Shown here one piece after another: positions 43,741 to 55,370 of a stretch of DNA of 64,000 nt. Made by a program: the position numbers and the translations under genes. The notes beneath the pieces were generated by a model. The model made no database searches and was not told where the DNA came from. It saw nothing but the letters and a program-made list of their open reading frames with translations. The stretch is from Apodospora peruviana. Lineage: Eukaryota > Ascomycota > Sordariomycetes > Sordariales > Lasiosphaeriaceae. The DNA is taken from the NCBI GenBank assembly GCA_033439685.1, contig JAUEDM010000003.1:1518001-1582000 (forward strand), given 5' to 3'. How positions within the stretch are numbered: the stretch's first letter is position 1; every line of letters starts with the position of its first letter.

Positions 43741-45567
43741 CTAAGGCTTTGGTACATTCGGGGCATCCGCAGCAGTCTGGGCAGCTTGCGCGGCATGTGA
43801 AGATGACGACGGCGACGACGACCGTCCCCGCTTATCCTTATCCTTCTCTTTCTTGTCCTTGCCCTTCTTCTTGGACTCCTTTTCCTTCTTCATGGCCGCC
43901 TCGGCGACGAGCTGCTCAAAAGCCATGTAATCGCCTTCTTCTTCCACCGTGCGCTTTGCCTGTTTTCTCTTATTAGCAACTTTTTGTTTTCCTGCCAACC
44001 CGAATGAATGATTGACTTACCCTCGAGCAAATATCCCCAATCAGTACCAAAGCTTCCGCTCTCTCAAGCCTCTTCGAGAGCGGAACCTTCTTCTCGTTAA
44101 GAACAGCGTCGCACACATCCCTCAGCACGCTCTGGATCTCAAACTTGCTGCCCCTCCACGCGGCAGTCAGAATCTTGCCCGTCACGCGCCTCTCGTACTC
44201 GACCTTCTTCTCGTCGGTCCACTCCTCGCCGCCCTGCTGCTCCATGCGCGCCATCTCCTCCATGGACTGCTGCGCGTCGATGGCACTAGAAATCGTATTC
44301 CAAGTGTCCTTGACGAGCGCGCCCTTGTCCTTCATGCGCGTCAGGAAGCCGCCCATGCCGAAAAACTTTTGGCTGCGCAGTAGCGCCGTCGCCTTGGTCA
44401 CGTACGTAGCCCCGATGGCGTGCAGGATATCCAGCCCAAACGACTCCATCTTGAGATCTTCCACCTCGAGACGCGTCTTCTCCTGAAACGCCCTGGTGAC
44501 GTCGGGCCCTTTGTCGGTTTCCGTCCAGACGGAAATTCGGTCCAGGAGCTTTCTGGTGAGCATGTCGACGCGTTCTTGCCGGATGCGCGCGCGCTCCTTT
44601 TCGTACGCCGCGAGTTGCTCGCGCTGCTCCTTCGTCAGGCCGGATTTCCCTTTCTTGTCTTTGCGCTTGAGGTCGGAAGCCGAGTCCTCGTGTGCAACCT
44701 CGTCAGACGGCCGGTCCATGAGGGCCGGCCGGAGTGGGATTTGCGTGCTGCGCCCGCCACCGCCGGTGCGGGGGGTGGAAGCACCTGATCCAGGGCCCGG
44801 GGACGGAACCCTTGCGGAAGCAGACGGCGGTGCGTTCGGCACGCCAAGCTTCTCGTCCTCAACAACCACCTTGGGGGGTGGGGGTTTGGTTGGTTTCTCG
44901 CTGGACGAAGGCGCATCTGCGGGGATTGCGCCGCCCGCCGTCTTCATGCTCTCCTTGATTGCTTCGTCGGTGCCGGGAAATTCAGGGTCGCCACCCGCGG
45001 CAGCGGCTCCTCCCTCGGCACCACCCTCAGCGCCCTCCTCGCCTCCCTCCTCTCCTTCCATACCAGCCATTGTGATATCCATGGTGGCGGTCAGGTCCTT
45101 CATAAGGCTGATCTCGCCGATCCAGTCCACGAAGGCCTCGCCGCCGAATATACTCGTGAAGAACTCGGCCGGATCAACGAAGCCCTCGGAGGGCCGTGCC
45201 GATTCCTTGCCATACTTGTCGTACGCTTTGCGCAGGTCGGCGTCGGATAGTACCTGGTATGCCTCGCCGATGTCCTGGAACTTTGCGTGCGCGTTCGGGT
45301 CGTTCGGGTTCTTGTCTTGAAGCCAGCGGGGAACATGTTAGCAACCACTTTTGACAGGTAAATCGTGGAGGAAAGAGAACTGGCAAAGTGCCAGGCCACT
45401 GGGCTAGGTTTTCGAGAAGGCGCGCAACGAGCAGCCCAACGCTCCGAGGGGAGAGACTTACCGGGGTGGTGGATGATGGCGAGTTTTCGATAAGCCTTCT
45501 TGATCTCGGCATCTGTAGCTGTAGGCTTGACGCCTAGAACATCGTAGTATGCGGTATCGACCACCAT
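43741..45567 (-). CDS. caj1: CAJ1/DJP1-type J-domain protein with X domain
   Basis: Three exons on the minus strand: 45567-45462, 45315-44021 and 43959-43741, giving 539 residues. The J domain is at the N-terminus (TAYYDVLGVKPTATDAEIKK) with the HPD tripeptide at 34-36. Intron 1 interrupts the aspartate codon of HPD. YQVLSDADLRRAYDKYGK and GFVDPAEFFTSIFGGEAFVDWIGEI follow, as in class III Caj1/Djp1 proteins. A Gly/Glu/Ala and Pro-rich linker precedes the conserved DnaJ-X region (ERARIRQERVDMLTRKLLDRI to PLSKRLERAEALVLIGDI). The last exon adds a Lys/Asp-rich tail. It is an Hsp70 co-chaperone, in yeast linked to membrane-protein and peroxisomal import quality control. Confidence 0.93.
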
Positions 45568-46653
45568 GACTGGCCACGCACGCACTGCACTGCGGTAGTG
45601 TTAGAGGCGAGGGTGTTTGAGGTGTATACCGGGGATCGGTCCGAAATACGCGAATGCCGCAGTCAGGCTGAGGTTCTTTTCGCGATCGCAGGGCCTGGAT
45701 GTGTTAACAAGGCGTGGTGGTTACTACGTGACTGCTTTTGGGCGGTGATGGTGAGAGCGGTCTTGGAGAGATACCAGGCAGAAAATGGGAGGTTGCAGTG
45801 CAGGGAAAGTGACGAAATTCATTGCGATAACGCCGGTGCCTCGGGCGCAGCTCTATTCTAGTTCTAGTGGGTTAGGCTGGAGCCGGCTCGACACGGACCA
45901 GCTGGAATACGGGTCCGGCTGATACCGGTAGGTTTAATTCCATCCCTTCTGGTAGCATTCAACACCTGAGTGCCAGTGCCAGGGCATTCCATCGCCCAGC
46001 ACAATACCTGGTAGTCGATTCTGGAATGCAACCAACCTGGAAACCAACCACATGTCTAACTGCAAACCGTATGATCCGGCGATTAATGGATTTACGTATG
46101 GGTCATTCTAAGGCAAATTATCCAATGATAGCCTCCCCATTTGGACCATTCCTTAAGTGTGGGAGCAAGATATTGTTAAGGAATCAGTTCAAATAGCAGG
46201 CTATCATTGGACAATTTGCCCCAAAATGACCCACACGTAAATCCATTATTCAAGAGATCATACGGTAGTAATAAGTCGTCTCATTCACAGATAAACTCAG
46301 GTTCCTGGTGAACACCCCCACCTAATAAATGTCTCTGTCGAGATAACTGATACTCTTGGCCAGGTGTAATACCTCTTGATGGTCTTTCAATCCGAAACCC
46401 TGCCTTAAAATATCATGTATGATTTTCACATGCGAGAAGTGGTTTCAATGACTGCAAACCGTCTATGCAAAGCCTCGTGAACCTCGATTATTTTGAATAT
46501 CTAGATCAGTAATATTTTGTCCCGATTCTGCGCCAACAAAACCCCCCTGCACAAACGTCGTAGAGATCCATCAAGATCCAGGTAACCCGTATAGCCCAGT
46601 GCTTTTTAATTTTCTTGATCTTTGAATACACCGCTTGCCTCTGATGGGTGAAT
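45568..46653. other. intergenic with foldback element
   Basis: Apart from the foldback element at 46066-46266 there is no recognisable gene. It holds the J-protein promoter and the 3' flank of the epimerase/reductase. Confidence 0.55.
46066..46266. mobile_element. 201-bp foldback/MITE-like inverted repeat
   Basis: The two halves are imperfect inverted copies of about 90 bp. The left arm begins ACCGTATGATC and runs through ATGGATTTACGTATGGGTC and CCAATGATAGCCT. The right arm, read in reverse complement, has ACCGTATGATC, ATGGATTTACGTGTGGGTC and CCAATGATAGCCT. About 20 nt separate the arms. No open frame is present. Terminal 11-bp repeats are exact. Flanks do not show a clear target-site duplication longer than a base or two. 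Best read as a non-autonomous DNA-transposon derivative. Confidence 0.8.
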
Positions 46654-47618
46654 CTATTGGGTCCCGCCCGCCTTCATCCGCTCAAAGCACCTTTTATACG
46701 CCTCATGGACCTCAGGGACCTCGTAACCGTACTCCTTCAACTTGGTGGTCAGCTTAGTCGTGTCCAGCTTGCAGTTGCTACGGCCAGCCTTGATGACCTT
46801 GGCTTGCTCCTCGAGAGTGAAATTCTTCCACGTGAACGAGGGCCGCACAATGTCCCGGAACAGGGCCAACACCTCGTTGTGTGAGATAGCGCCGGGGTTC
46901 GTGAAGTTGTAGATGCCCACTTCGTTGTGCTCGGCCAGCAGGATCGACGCCGGCAGCAGGTCAGTTAGGATCGTGTTGCTGTTCGGGATGTCTACCACGC
47001 GTTCGTACTTGGCAATCTTTGTCACAAAGTTGCGAGGGTGGAGGTCGTCCGACACGGGCATGCGCAGCCGGAGGATGAGGCAGTTCTTGTAGTGCTTCAT
47101 GACCTTGAGAGCGAATACCGTCAATACCATGTCCGCACAGCATATATGGCGGGTCAGCAGCTTACCTCTTCCACATGGGCCTTGGTCATGGAGTAAAAGC
47201 TGCCGTCGAAATTGGCCGGGTCCGTCTCGACAAAGCCTGGGCCGTCCCACGGGTGTGCCTCATCGTACTGGTAGATGCAGCCAGTGGCGAATACGGTGCA
47301 GTGGATGCCTTTGGTGAAGCAGCAGTCGGTCAAGTTCAGAGTGCCGATGACATTGGATCTCATCGTGGCCTCCTTGTTGTCCTCACACCAGTCGACATTG
47401 GGTCGTCCGGTGCAGCCAGCCGCATTCAAAACATGGGTGGGCTGAACTCTGTTGAGCTCGGCGAGGACGGCCTCGCGGTTTTCCATACGGATCGTGGTCG
47501 AGTAGACCTCTTTGCCTTGGCCCTCGAGCAGTGTCTTGAGGTGTCCAGCGACCCAGCCTTCTCCACCCCAGATCAGATAGCGGTTGGGCTTGGCCCCAGT
47601 AGAACCGTTTGTTGCCAT
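46654..47618 (-). CDS. nucleotide-rhamnose synthase/epimerase-reductase (NRS/ER-like)
   Basis: Exons on the minus strand are 47618-47166 and 47103-46654, giving 300 residues. It is a short-chain dehydrogenase fold with the unusual dinucleotide loop YLIWGGEGWVAGHL, NAAGCTGRPNVDWCE, FATGCIYQYD, the catalytic YSMTK (Y142, K146) and a C-terminal FTNPGAISHNEVL and PSFTWKNFTLEEQAKVI. These motifs match plant NRS/ER and the reductase half of RHM, and the known fungal bifunctional 3,5-epimerase/4-reductase. The reaction converts UDP-4-keto-6-deoxyglucose to UDP-L-rhamnose with NADPH, for rhamnose-containing wall or extracellular glycans. The partner 4,6-dehydratase is not in this window. The stop is TAG at 46654. 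Confidence 0.93.
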
Positions 47619-49172
47619 GATGTATATTGTGTCCAAAGATGCGGTGAGCTGGGACTGTGTTGGGAATGGAGCTCTCACGGCGCAAGTTGTGAGGTTTTGC
47701 GGGGTTGTAAGGAAGAAGATGAAGGGAGCCTGAGAGAGAGATGATCACGGATAGAAATGGGCAGAGCAAACTACTTGTAGGGACGCAAATCGATGCAAGG
47801 GGTGGGTTTGGATGGAGATGGGATGAGGTGAGGTTGGGTTGAGAGGGGTGCTCAACATTGGAACTTGAATTGAATAACTGCAGCCCGGGGTACTGGAGGC
47901 GAGATTCAATACCCCATACCTACCAAGTACCTACCGCCATTTTGTCTCGCCCTCACAGTCCAAAAGACCAATCGACTGCCCACAAGATAAGACATGAATT
48001 GGCCACCAAATGCACATAGGGGGCATGGCGGCCTATCCCAGCCCCAGACCAAAATAGGGGTCTTTTGAGGGGAGGAGGAGCTGAAAAAACCACTCCCCTC
48101 CTGCAGGGTTGGCGGTAGCTCCAAATACTACCAGTTGTGGCGGGGCGCCCTGTCGACTCTCCAATTTATTCAGGCGGGGCACTACCTAAACTCCCAAAAG
48201 CTCGGTCCAGGCTTAATGATGGCGAATGTACCGTTCTCGCGGCAACTTCTATACACTACCTACCTATGGACATACATTAATACTTGCAATACTACTAACT
48301 CGTATATCAGACATTGAGTATCGTGCAGGTTGGAAATCACAAAGGTTGATAGGTAGGTACCTTAGTTGTTGCTGGAAATGTGAAGATCCCTTATTGGCAA
48401 TTCTGAGTCCGACACTCTGGATTGGCTCTTCAGCCCCAGCCCCAGGCCGGCCGCCCGACACACTGACAGCGGCCAGAACCTGAAGCTTCAACAAGTTGAC
48501 CCGGGTTGCCTTCAACGGCACAGCAAAACCTTCTTGTTCCCTTTGATAGCTCGGGAACAACGAATTCTCGTGCACATCTTGAATATCTCGACACGTCACC
48601 AGGGCGCAGCATGCACAAGTGACTCAACCACGCCAACTCTCCGACAATGGAAATACTCCGTTGGTACGGAAATACATCGGTACCTGATGATGAGGTCAGC
48701 AGGGGGGCGAACACCAATTGGCCAATCGATACGGTATCGGCACACGCAGGATCACTGATTTCTTCACTTTTGGAGGAATCTTTTATTTCGTGGAATGGTG
48801 ACCGGAGTGCATGCCAAGACCCGCTCATCCCGTCACTGTTCGTTAGCTTACCTACAAATTAACCCCTGCACCTAACCGGCAGAATTCGAAATTCGAGTGG
48901 AGCTGGGGTCCGATATTCAACTTGAACTTGTCCTGCCTCTTCTCCTTTTCGATGGCGCTCTCGTGACTTGTCCCGTCCATCTTCTTTCCCAACAGCCGCC
49001 GCGACGTGTCTTTGGCATCAACCCCCACTCCCGCTTCATCGCGTCGACATCCCACAACGAGAAGCTGACTTGGATACTGCCATCACAGAGCTTTCACCCG
49101 GTCGCCGTCCACCGCCTCCTCAAATCTCTCGCATTCAAGACGTCGGGCTTGCTCGACCTCCAAATCCACAAG
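47619..49172. other. divergent promoter region, no gene seen
   Basis: 1.55 kb between the epimerase/reductase and squalene synthase starts. Frames on both strands are short and without motifs. It probably contains both promoters and leaders. Confidence 0.5.
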
Positions 49173-50814
49173 ATGGTTGCTACCAAGCAACTCCTCTACC
49201 TTCTCTGCCATCCCAACCAGTTAAGGTCCATAATCCAATGGTACGCATACAACCCCCCAACAGTATCCTGATCCAGCCTCGGTGTTAAACGTGCTCTAAT
49301 AATACGCTGTAGGAAGGTATGGCACGAGCCCGTTCACAGACGCGATCCCTCCAAGGAGACGGCGACCGAGAAGGCATGCTTCCACTACTTAAACCTGACG
49401 TCGAGGTCCTTTGCTGCCGTTATCCAAGAACTAAATCCCGAACTCCTGATGCCCATTTGCCTCTTCTACCTGGTGCTGCGCGGGCTGGACACCATTGAGG
49501 ACGATATGACGCTTGACAATACCGTGAAAGTGCCCCTTCTCCGGGAATTCGCCACGCACATGGAGCAAGATGGGTGGACATTCAAAGACAACGGCCCCAA
49601 CGAGAAGGACAGGATACTGCTCGTACACTTCGACGACGTCATCGTCGAACTAAAGAAGATGAAGAAGCCCTACTACGAGATTATCAAAGACATCACTATC
49701 AAGATGGGCAATGGCATGGCCGATTATGCCCTCAACGCCGAGATGAATGTCAACGGCGTCAACACCATCAAGGAATACGAGCTCTATTGCCATTACGTGG
49801 CCGGTTTAGTGGGCGAGGGCCTGACGCGCCTGTTTGTGGAAAGCAACCTCGCCAACCCGCAGTTGCTGGTGCGCATGGACCTTACCGAAAGCATGGGCCA
49901 GTTCCTGCAGAAGACCAACATCATCCGCGACGTGCACGAGGACTTTCTTGACAAGCGGCGTTTCTGGCCTAAAGAGATCTGGAGCAAGTACGTGGACAAG
50001 TGGGAGGACATGTTTGTGCCCGAGAATCGCGAAAAGGCCCTGTGCTGCAGCTCCGACATGGTGCTGAACGCCCTCAAGCACGCCGACGAGTGCATATTCT
50101 ACATGGCTGGCATCCGCGACCAGAGCGTTTTCAATTTCGTTGCCATCCCCCAGAGTATGGCGATCGCAACACTGGAGATGGTGTTCCGCAACCCGGCCAT
50201 CTTCGACAGCCATATCAAGATTACCAAGGGCGACGCTTGCCAGCTCATGACCGAGTCCACGCAGAACCTGCGGGTAGTGTGCCAGGTGTTCAGAAGATAT
50301 GTCAGGAGGATAGCGAAGAAGAACGATCCGAGAGATCCTAATTTCTTGGCCATTAGTGCGCAGTGTGGGAAGGTACATACATCGCCACAGTTTCTCTAGG
50401 ATTTAATCGAAAACAACGAGGCTAACGAAGCGCAATAGATCGAGCAATTCATCGAGTCGATATTCCCCACGCAGGACCCAAAGAAGATTACCGCAGCACA
50501 GGCGGCCCAGAAGGCAGGGGAAGAGCCCACCATGGACACCAAAGAGGCTTTCTTCTTGATTCTCGCTGTGCTTGGCGTATTAGGACTTGTCGGTGGTTTG
50601 ATGGTACGTTAAACTAATTTCTCACTGTCAACTCGAACTGCTTCTCGAGGCATCGACCGGTTGCAGACGTATACTAACCTCCGTCCAGGTTGGGGTTGCG
50701 TGGTTCTTCGGTGCGAGATTCGACAAGGCCTTTGGGAGTCTTGATGCCTCGAAGCTCCGCGATGTTGTCGGTAGCAGCATCGTTAGCGCGCCCACTGGGC
50801 ACGAGGAGTTGTGA
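49173..50814 (+). CDS. erg9: squalene synthase (farnesyl-diphosphate farnesyltransferase)
   Basis: Four exons, 49173-49240, 49313-50372, 50439-50603 and 50689-50814, give 472 residues. Both Asp-rich Mg-diphosphate motifs are present: DTIEDD from residue 82 and DVHED at 229-233. Further family blocks are YCHYVAGLVGEGLTRLF, SMGQFLQKTNIIRD and AIPQSMAIATLEMVFRNP. The C-terminus has two adjacent hydrophobic stretches (FFLILAVLGVLGLVGGLM, then VGVAWFFGA) that anchor it in the ER. The enzyme condenses two farnesyl diphosphates to squalene with NADPH, the first committed step of ergosterol synthesis. The second exon carries most of the catalytic domain. The tail after the anchor is slightly longer than in yeast. 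Confidence 0.97.
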
Positions 50815-52766
50815 GTGTACTGACAAGGACAGGGTCCACAGTCAGACAAGCCTGCGAGTCATGAGAACTATTTAATGCCCCACCACTTTTTTCCTTTCCT
50901 CTTCCCTTTTCTTCCCTCTTCTCATAACGAAGGCTGTTATGAACACGATTGCAAAGGCGAGTGAGCGATGCTTTTCGCAGCTGTACTTGGGCTACTCTGG
51001 GTATCATTTCCTGATCGACTTGATTATTGTCTCTTCCACATACAAGATCAGTTGTAATACTAACAATTGTTTTTCAATATACGCACGTCAGCGTGCTTTG
51101 CTTTCTTGCAAACGGCACTTCCCTCATCTTTGGTTGTGAAGTGGTTCATCTGGCTGGCTGATGTTGTCAAAAAGAGGGAAAAACGGTAATAAAGGGGTTC
51201 GAGGTCCCTGTCGATCCCTCAGAGTGAGACTCTGGAGATCTGCGCTGCACAACCTCCTTTCCCAAACCCTTTCCTCCTCCTTCTTCGCCGGCCCTTGACA
51301 CTTGGGACTCAGATCGGGATATTTCCGGCTCTGTGTGTCTGTCTATGTTCCGCGACGACGGTAATAAACACCAAACACAATAGCACTGATGTCAAATTGC
51401 AATTCAGTCGGCTCCTCTCTTGAGGGGGCTTTTTGATGACTGTGGTTGTGCCGAAGATGTGCTGATAGCAACCAAACTCTTTGCAAGTAGCCTGGTATCC
51501 GGGCACGCTGTTGACTTGGGCTCCTTTTCCTTTGATGAGGGAGCTTGTTGATGGTGGATTGCGGACATTCCTTTTTCACATTTGGTTGGATCTGTCTATA
51601 TGTACATTGCTGTTGTGTGTCAATTCTAGCCGTTCGGTTTGACATACTAGCATGCACTTTGCTTGAAATGTTGTTTATCGGCCTAACATGACATGCCCAT
51701 GAGGTTCTGTCGTTCCCGTGGCGGTTGGTGTGCTGCTTGCCTGAGTTGCCGATTGCACACAACGCACCAACAAACCAGAGCAGGGCCGGCAACAGACGGG
51801 CGGGCTTGACAAAGAGCCTCTTATTTGCGCGTATTATGGGTGTGCCTCACTGGCGGCTGGATGATATATATGCGTCTATATGTATACACGTATTCCGTAA
51901 GGTAGATTTATGCAAACAAGCAACAACGAGAACGACAAATAACAAACATGGCCAGACCAACCCAACGTAATGCGTCTGTCTACCTTTGGACTGGATGTAT
52001 CCGCGTGTGTTGATTGTAATTGATTTAAACAACACAACAAATAGCCAGGGCCGCGGTTCTGGAACCCAACGCGTCAAATCATCTGGTTTGTCAACTCTCC
52101 GAATTTGAACCCCCAAATCCTTCGGTCAATGCCTTTCTTTGGCAGTACTCCGTATGTACGACGGGGTCCTCTGAGGATTTGACATGCTGGGTGGGCGACG
52201 CCTTCCCGCCTGTCGGCTTGCGGCATAGCACACGCACGCCATCATGAATGATCACGGGGAATCATGGGGTTGTCGCTTAGGCTGGGCTGGTCTGGGGTAG
52301 GTTTCACGATTGGGCCGGCTGGGGTTCATGCGATCTTTTACATATTTCCCCGTGAGTTTTGTTGGGATAATCTCCTACTGCACATGCCTAGATACTTCCG
52401 AGTTGTTTGTTAACTTTTGTGCCGTTCTTGGCTGTTTCGTGACCAGCTTGTATTCAGTTGTGTTTTGGTATTTTATTTACGTCTCTGATCTATGTACAGC
52501 CGCCTCCAAAACACCATTGAGCCAGGTTATGGTCTATTTGGTGCTTCTGTTCTTATTTTGCCCTTTTCGGCCTTAAAAGGCAGACCGTAGTAGATATATA
52601 CATACAACAAACTCGACTGATCGAAGAGGTCGAGAAATGACCTGTAGACAACTCCGGCCGATATATATACAGAATCGAATCAAATGCTTGGGTGCCTGAT
52701 GCCCTGTCATCTATAACCCAGCCGCTACTGCTTCTACAACTGTAAAATATGGGGGGAAAGACCGAC
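50815..52766. other. convergent intergenic region, no gene seen
   Basis: 1.95 kb of AT-leaning sequence between the ERG9 and subtilase 3' ends. No protein family or RNA gene was recognised; a 149-codon minus frame (51343-51792) is low-complexity and unsupported. Confidence 0.5.
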
Positions 52767-54154
52767 TCAGACGTTGCCGTTGTTGGCGATTAGGTCGGTG
52801 GTATCGCTAACTTGTTGTCGTACCCTCGAAACACCACTCGCGGACGCGAGCTGCTTGATACGATCGGACACCTCGGCCACACCGGTGATGCCTTCTAGAC
52901 CCATCAGGTACGCTGCCAGACCAGCCACGTGAGGGCTGGCCATGCTGGTTCCGCTCAGAGCTTGGCTTGCCGTATCGCTCTCTATGCTCACGCTGAGTAC
53001 GTTCACGCCAGGCGCAAAAATGTCCACCCCAGCGCCGAAGTTGGAGAAGGAAGCCCTGTCGTCTGTTCTTTGGTCGATGGCACCCACGGTAATGGCCTGG
53101 GCCGCGGAGCCGGGTGATGTATTAGCGGTGTCCTGATTCTCGTTGCCGGCTGCAACGACCGGAATGACACCGGCAGCGGCGATAGCGTTGATGGCCGAGT
53201 TGATGGCTCGGGAGCGCGCTCCGCCAAGTGACATGTTCATCACAGCCTTTCCGGCTAGTCCGCCTGCCGTGGCAGTGTCCGCGACTTGGTTGATAGATTA
53301 GCTCGATCGCTCAGCATTAATCTCGAGAGAGAGGGAAACTCACCAAAGTTCATGCCCTGAATGACCCCCGAGTTCGTGCCGGATCCGTCGGCATCCAAGA
53401 CCTTTACGGCCACGAGCTTGACTTTCTTGGCTACTCCGTAGGTTCTGCCACCGATCGTTCCCGCAACATGACTCCCATGTCCATTCTCGTCCGTGTTCTG
53501 CGGCGACGCAGCCAGTGTTAGCATGTCGTCCAGCTCTATAGAGATTCATGAAGAACTTACAACATCGTTGACAAAGTTAGCCGCGAATGTCGCCCTTCCT
53601 TCGTAGTCCTCGTGTGTGACCCTGATACCGGTGTCAACAACAAAAGCCGTGATCCCCTCACCGGCGCTGCTGTCGAAGATGTAACTCCTGTTCCCCGCTT
53701 GCCCATGGCTGATGCGGCCAAGACCCGTGGTCCCGGCGCCCTGAATGAGCCTCGCGTTGAGCTGAATGGTGGCATCCTGCTCGATGTATTCGACAGCATC
53801 GTCGGCAAAAATCTCGTTGATCGTACGGTCGTCCGCCTCGAGAACCATGGCATTCCACTTTTTGATTTTGATCCGGTTGACTGCAGTCGACAACGGCCTT
53901 CCAGACCTTTTACCAATCACGCCAACGTTCCTCTTCGAAAGGGTGCTCATGACGGTCGCCTGGTGAGCTTCAATAACATCATCGTCGGTCTGGTTGTTGT
54001 AGACCACGATATATCTGTGGGGGATGGCGTTGGTGATTTCGGGGTTCGAGACAGGCACCCCGATGTACATATCGGTCTTGCGGGGATCTGGACGAGCAGA
54101 TACACCCAGGGCCGCGAGGGCCAAAGTGGCCGCGAGTAATAACCGGCCTGCCAT
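52767..54154 (-). CDS. secreted subtilisin-like serine protease (proteinase K type, S8A)
   Basis: Exons on the minus strand are 54154-53561, 53497-53344 and 53284-52767, giving 421 residues. A signal peptide (MAGRLLLAATLALAALGVSA) is followed by an inhibitor-I9 propeptide (HRYIVVYNNQTDDDVIEAH to AVEYIEQDATIQL). The catalytic domain is complete: D174 in FVVDTGIRV, H205 in NGHGSHVAGTIGG, the oxyanion Asn in VVAAGNEN and S363 in LSGTSMASPHVAG. Each catalytic residue lies in a different exon. Family members are extracellular, broad-specificity alkaline proteases used in nutrition and substrate colonisation. There is no C-terminal anchor. Length is normal for fungal proteinase K homologues with propeptide. 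Confidence 0.95.
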
Positions 54155-55350
54155 GGTGAGAGGTGTGAAGTTGATAGTGAAGGTGGGCTAGTGAGTGGAC
54201 AAGCTGGACGCTCGAGTTGGTATCGTTTGGGAAGTAGAGAAGAATATATAAAGAAAGATATGAGCTGCCAGAGCTAGGTAGGTCTGTCAACACGGCAAGT
54301 CAAAGCAAGACAAACGAAAGTCCGAACCAGAGGTCAGTAGAGAAGGTTGACCAAGAATTTAGAAAGGAGGGTATATGCGCAGCAATACACAGAACAACAA
54401 CCAAGGAAAGGGCTGGGCTTGAATCGGAAGGCGATCAAAGACACCGCCGGTGGGGTTGAATCGAATAGAAAACCAACTGCCAGAATGAACGGCTCAACAC
54501 TGGGCGAACAGGCAAGCAGCCCACTGCTATTTAATGCATCACATTGCCGGGCATAAACATGGGACGGCTCCATGTTGAGCCCCTTTACTGAAAAGGCGTG
54601 TCTCAATGGCTAGGCGGTTTGGGTAGAGTGCAACGTCAAGGGTAGGTTGTAAAAGGGGGCACAGAAACAGTAAAAGTGGAGGTAACTTTCTCCTGGACGC
54701 CAAGTCAAACAGCCGATCCTGGGTCAACAAGGTGACAAGGGCTGCCAAGAAGGCAAATCCTCCGTCGTCCGCGAGTCGGCACTGCCAGCTGGTTTCGATG
54801 ATCTATAGGCAAGAAATCCCCCTAAACATCAAACGCAGCACGCTGGGAGACATAAATGACCAGAACGTCAGCCAGCCGGCAGCCCACGCGAGATGCAAGG
54901 CGAGCGGACGATGGGCCCTCCGCGCGGAGCCGACCTTGCTGGCGGGCCAGGTCACGGGAACCCCAAGCTTGGAAGAACAGGCTGGAGGCAAACTTGATAT
55001 CTGCATGATAGATCGACTCTCGATCTCCGGCCGTGAGGCGCATATAGACCTGGCTCTGTCGTGCTTTGCAAAGGCGAGGAAATACCAAGCCAGGCAGTGT
55101 TCGCACAACGTTAGCGCAGTGCCGTCGACGAGGCCGAAGGGTCTTCATGCAGTCCATCATGGACCATGGCTACGAGTGGCATGTGCCTTGGTTAGGGTGA
55201 CAGTGGCAGATGCATTACCAGTCGGGACGAGGGTAGAAGCTGAAGACGGGGCTACGGCGTGAGGCGTGGGCCAGGCAAATCCGAGCTCTCCAAGTTGGGA
55301 AGGCGGCAAGAGCTGTCGGAGAACAAACTTCAGCAGTCCCATGTCGACCT

Positions 55351-55370
55351 GTGTGTGTGTGTGTGTGTGT
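55351..55370 (+). repeat. (GT)10 microsatellite
   Basis: Ten uninterrupted GT units at 55351-55370, followed by TGTG. Confidence 0.95.

Noticed and set aside
54732..55262. 176-codon plus frame
   Set aside because: Arg/Ser/Ala-biased with no motif and overlapped by equally long frames on the other strand.
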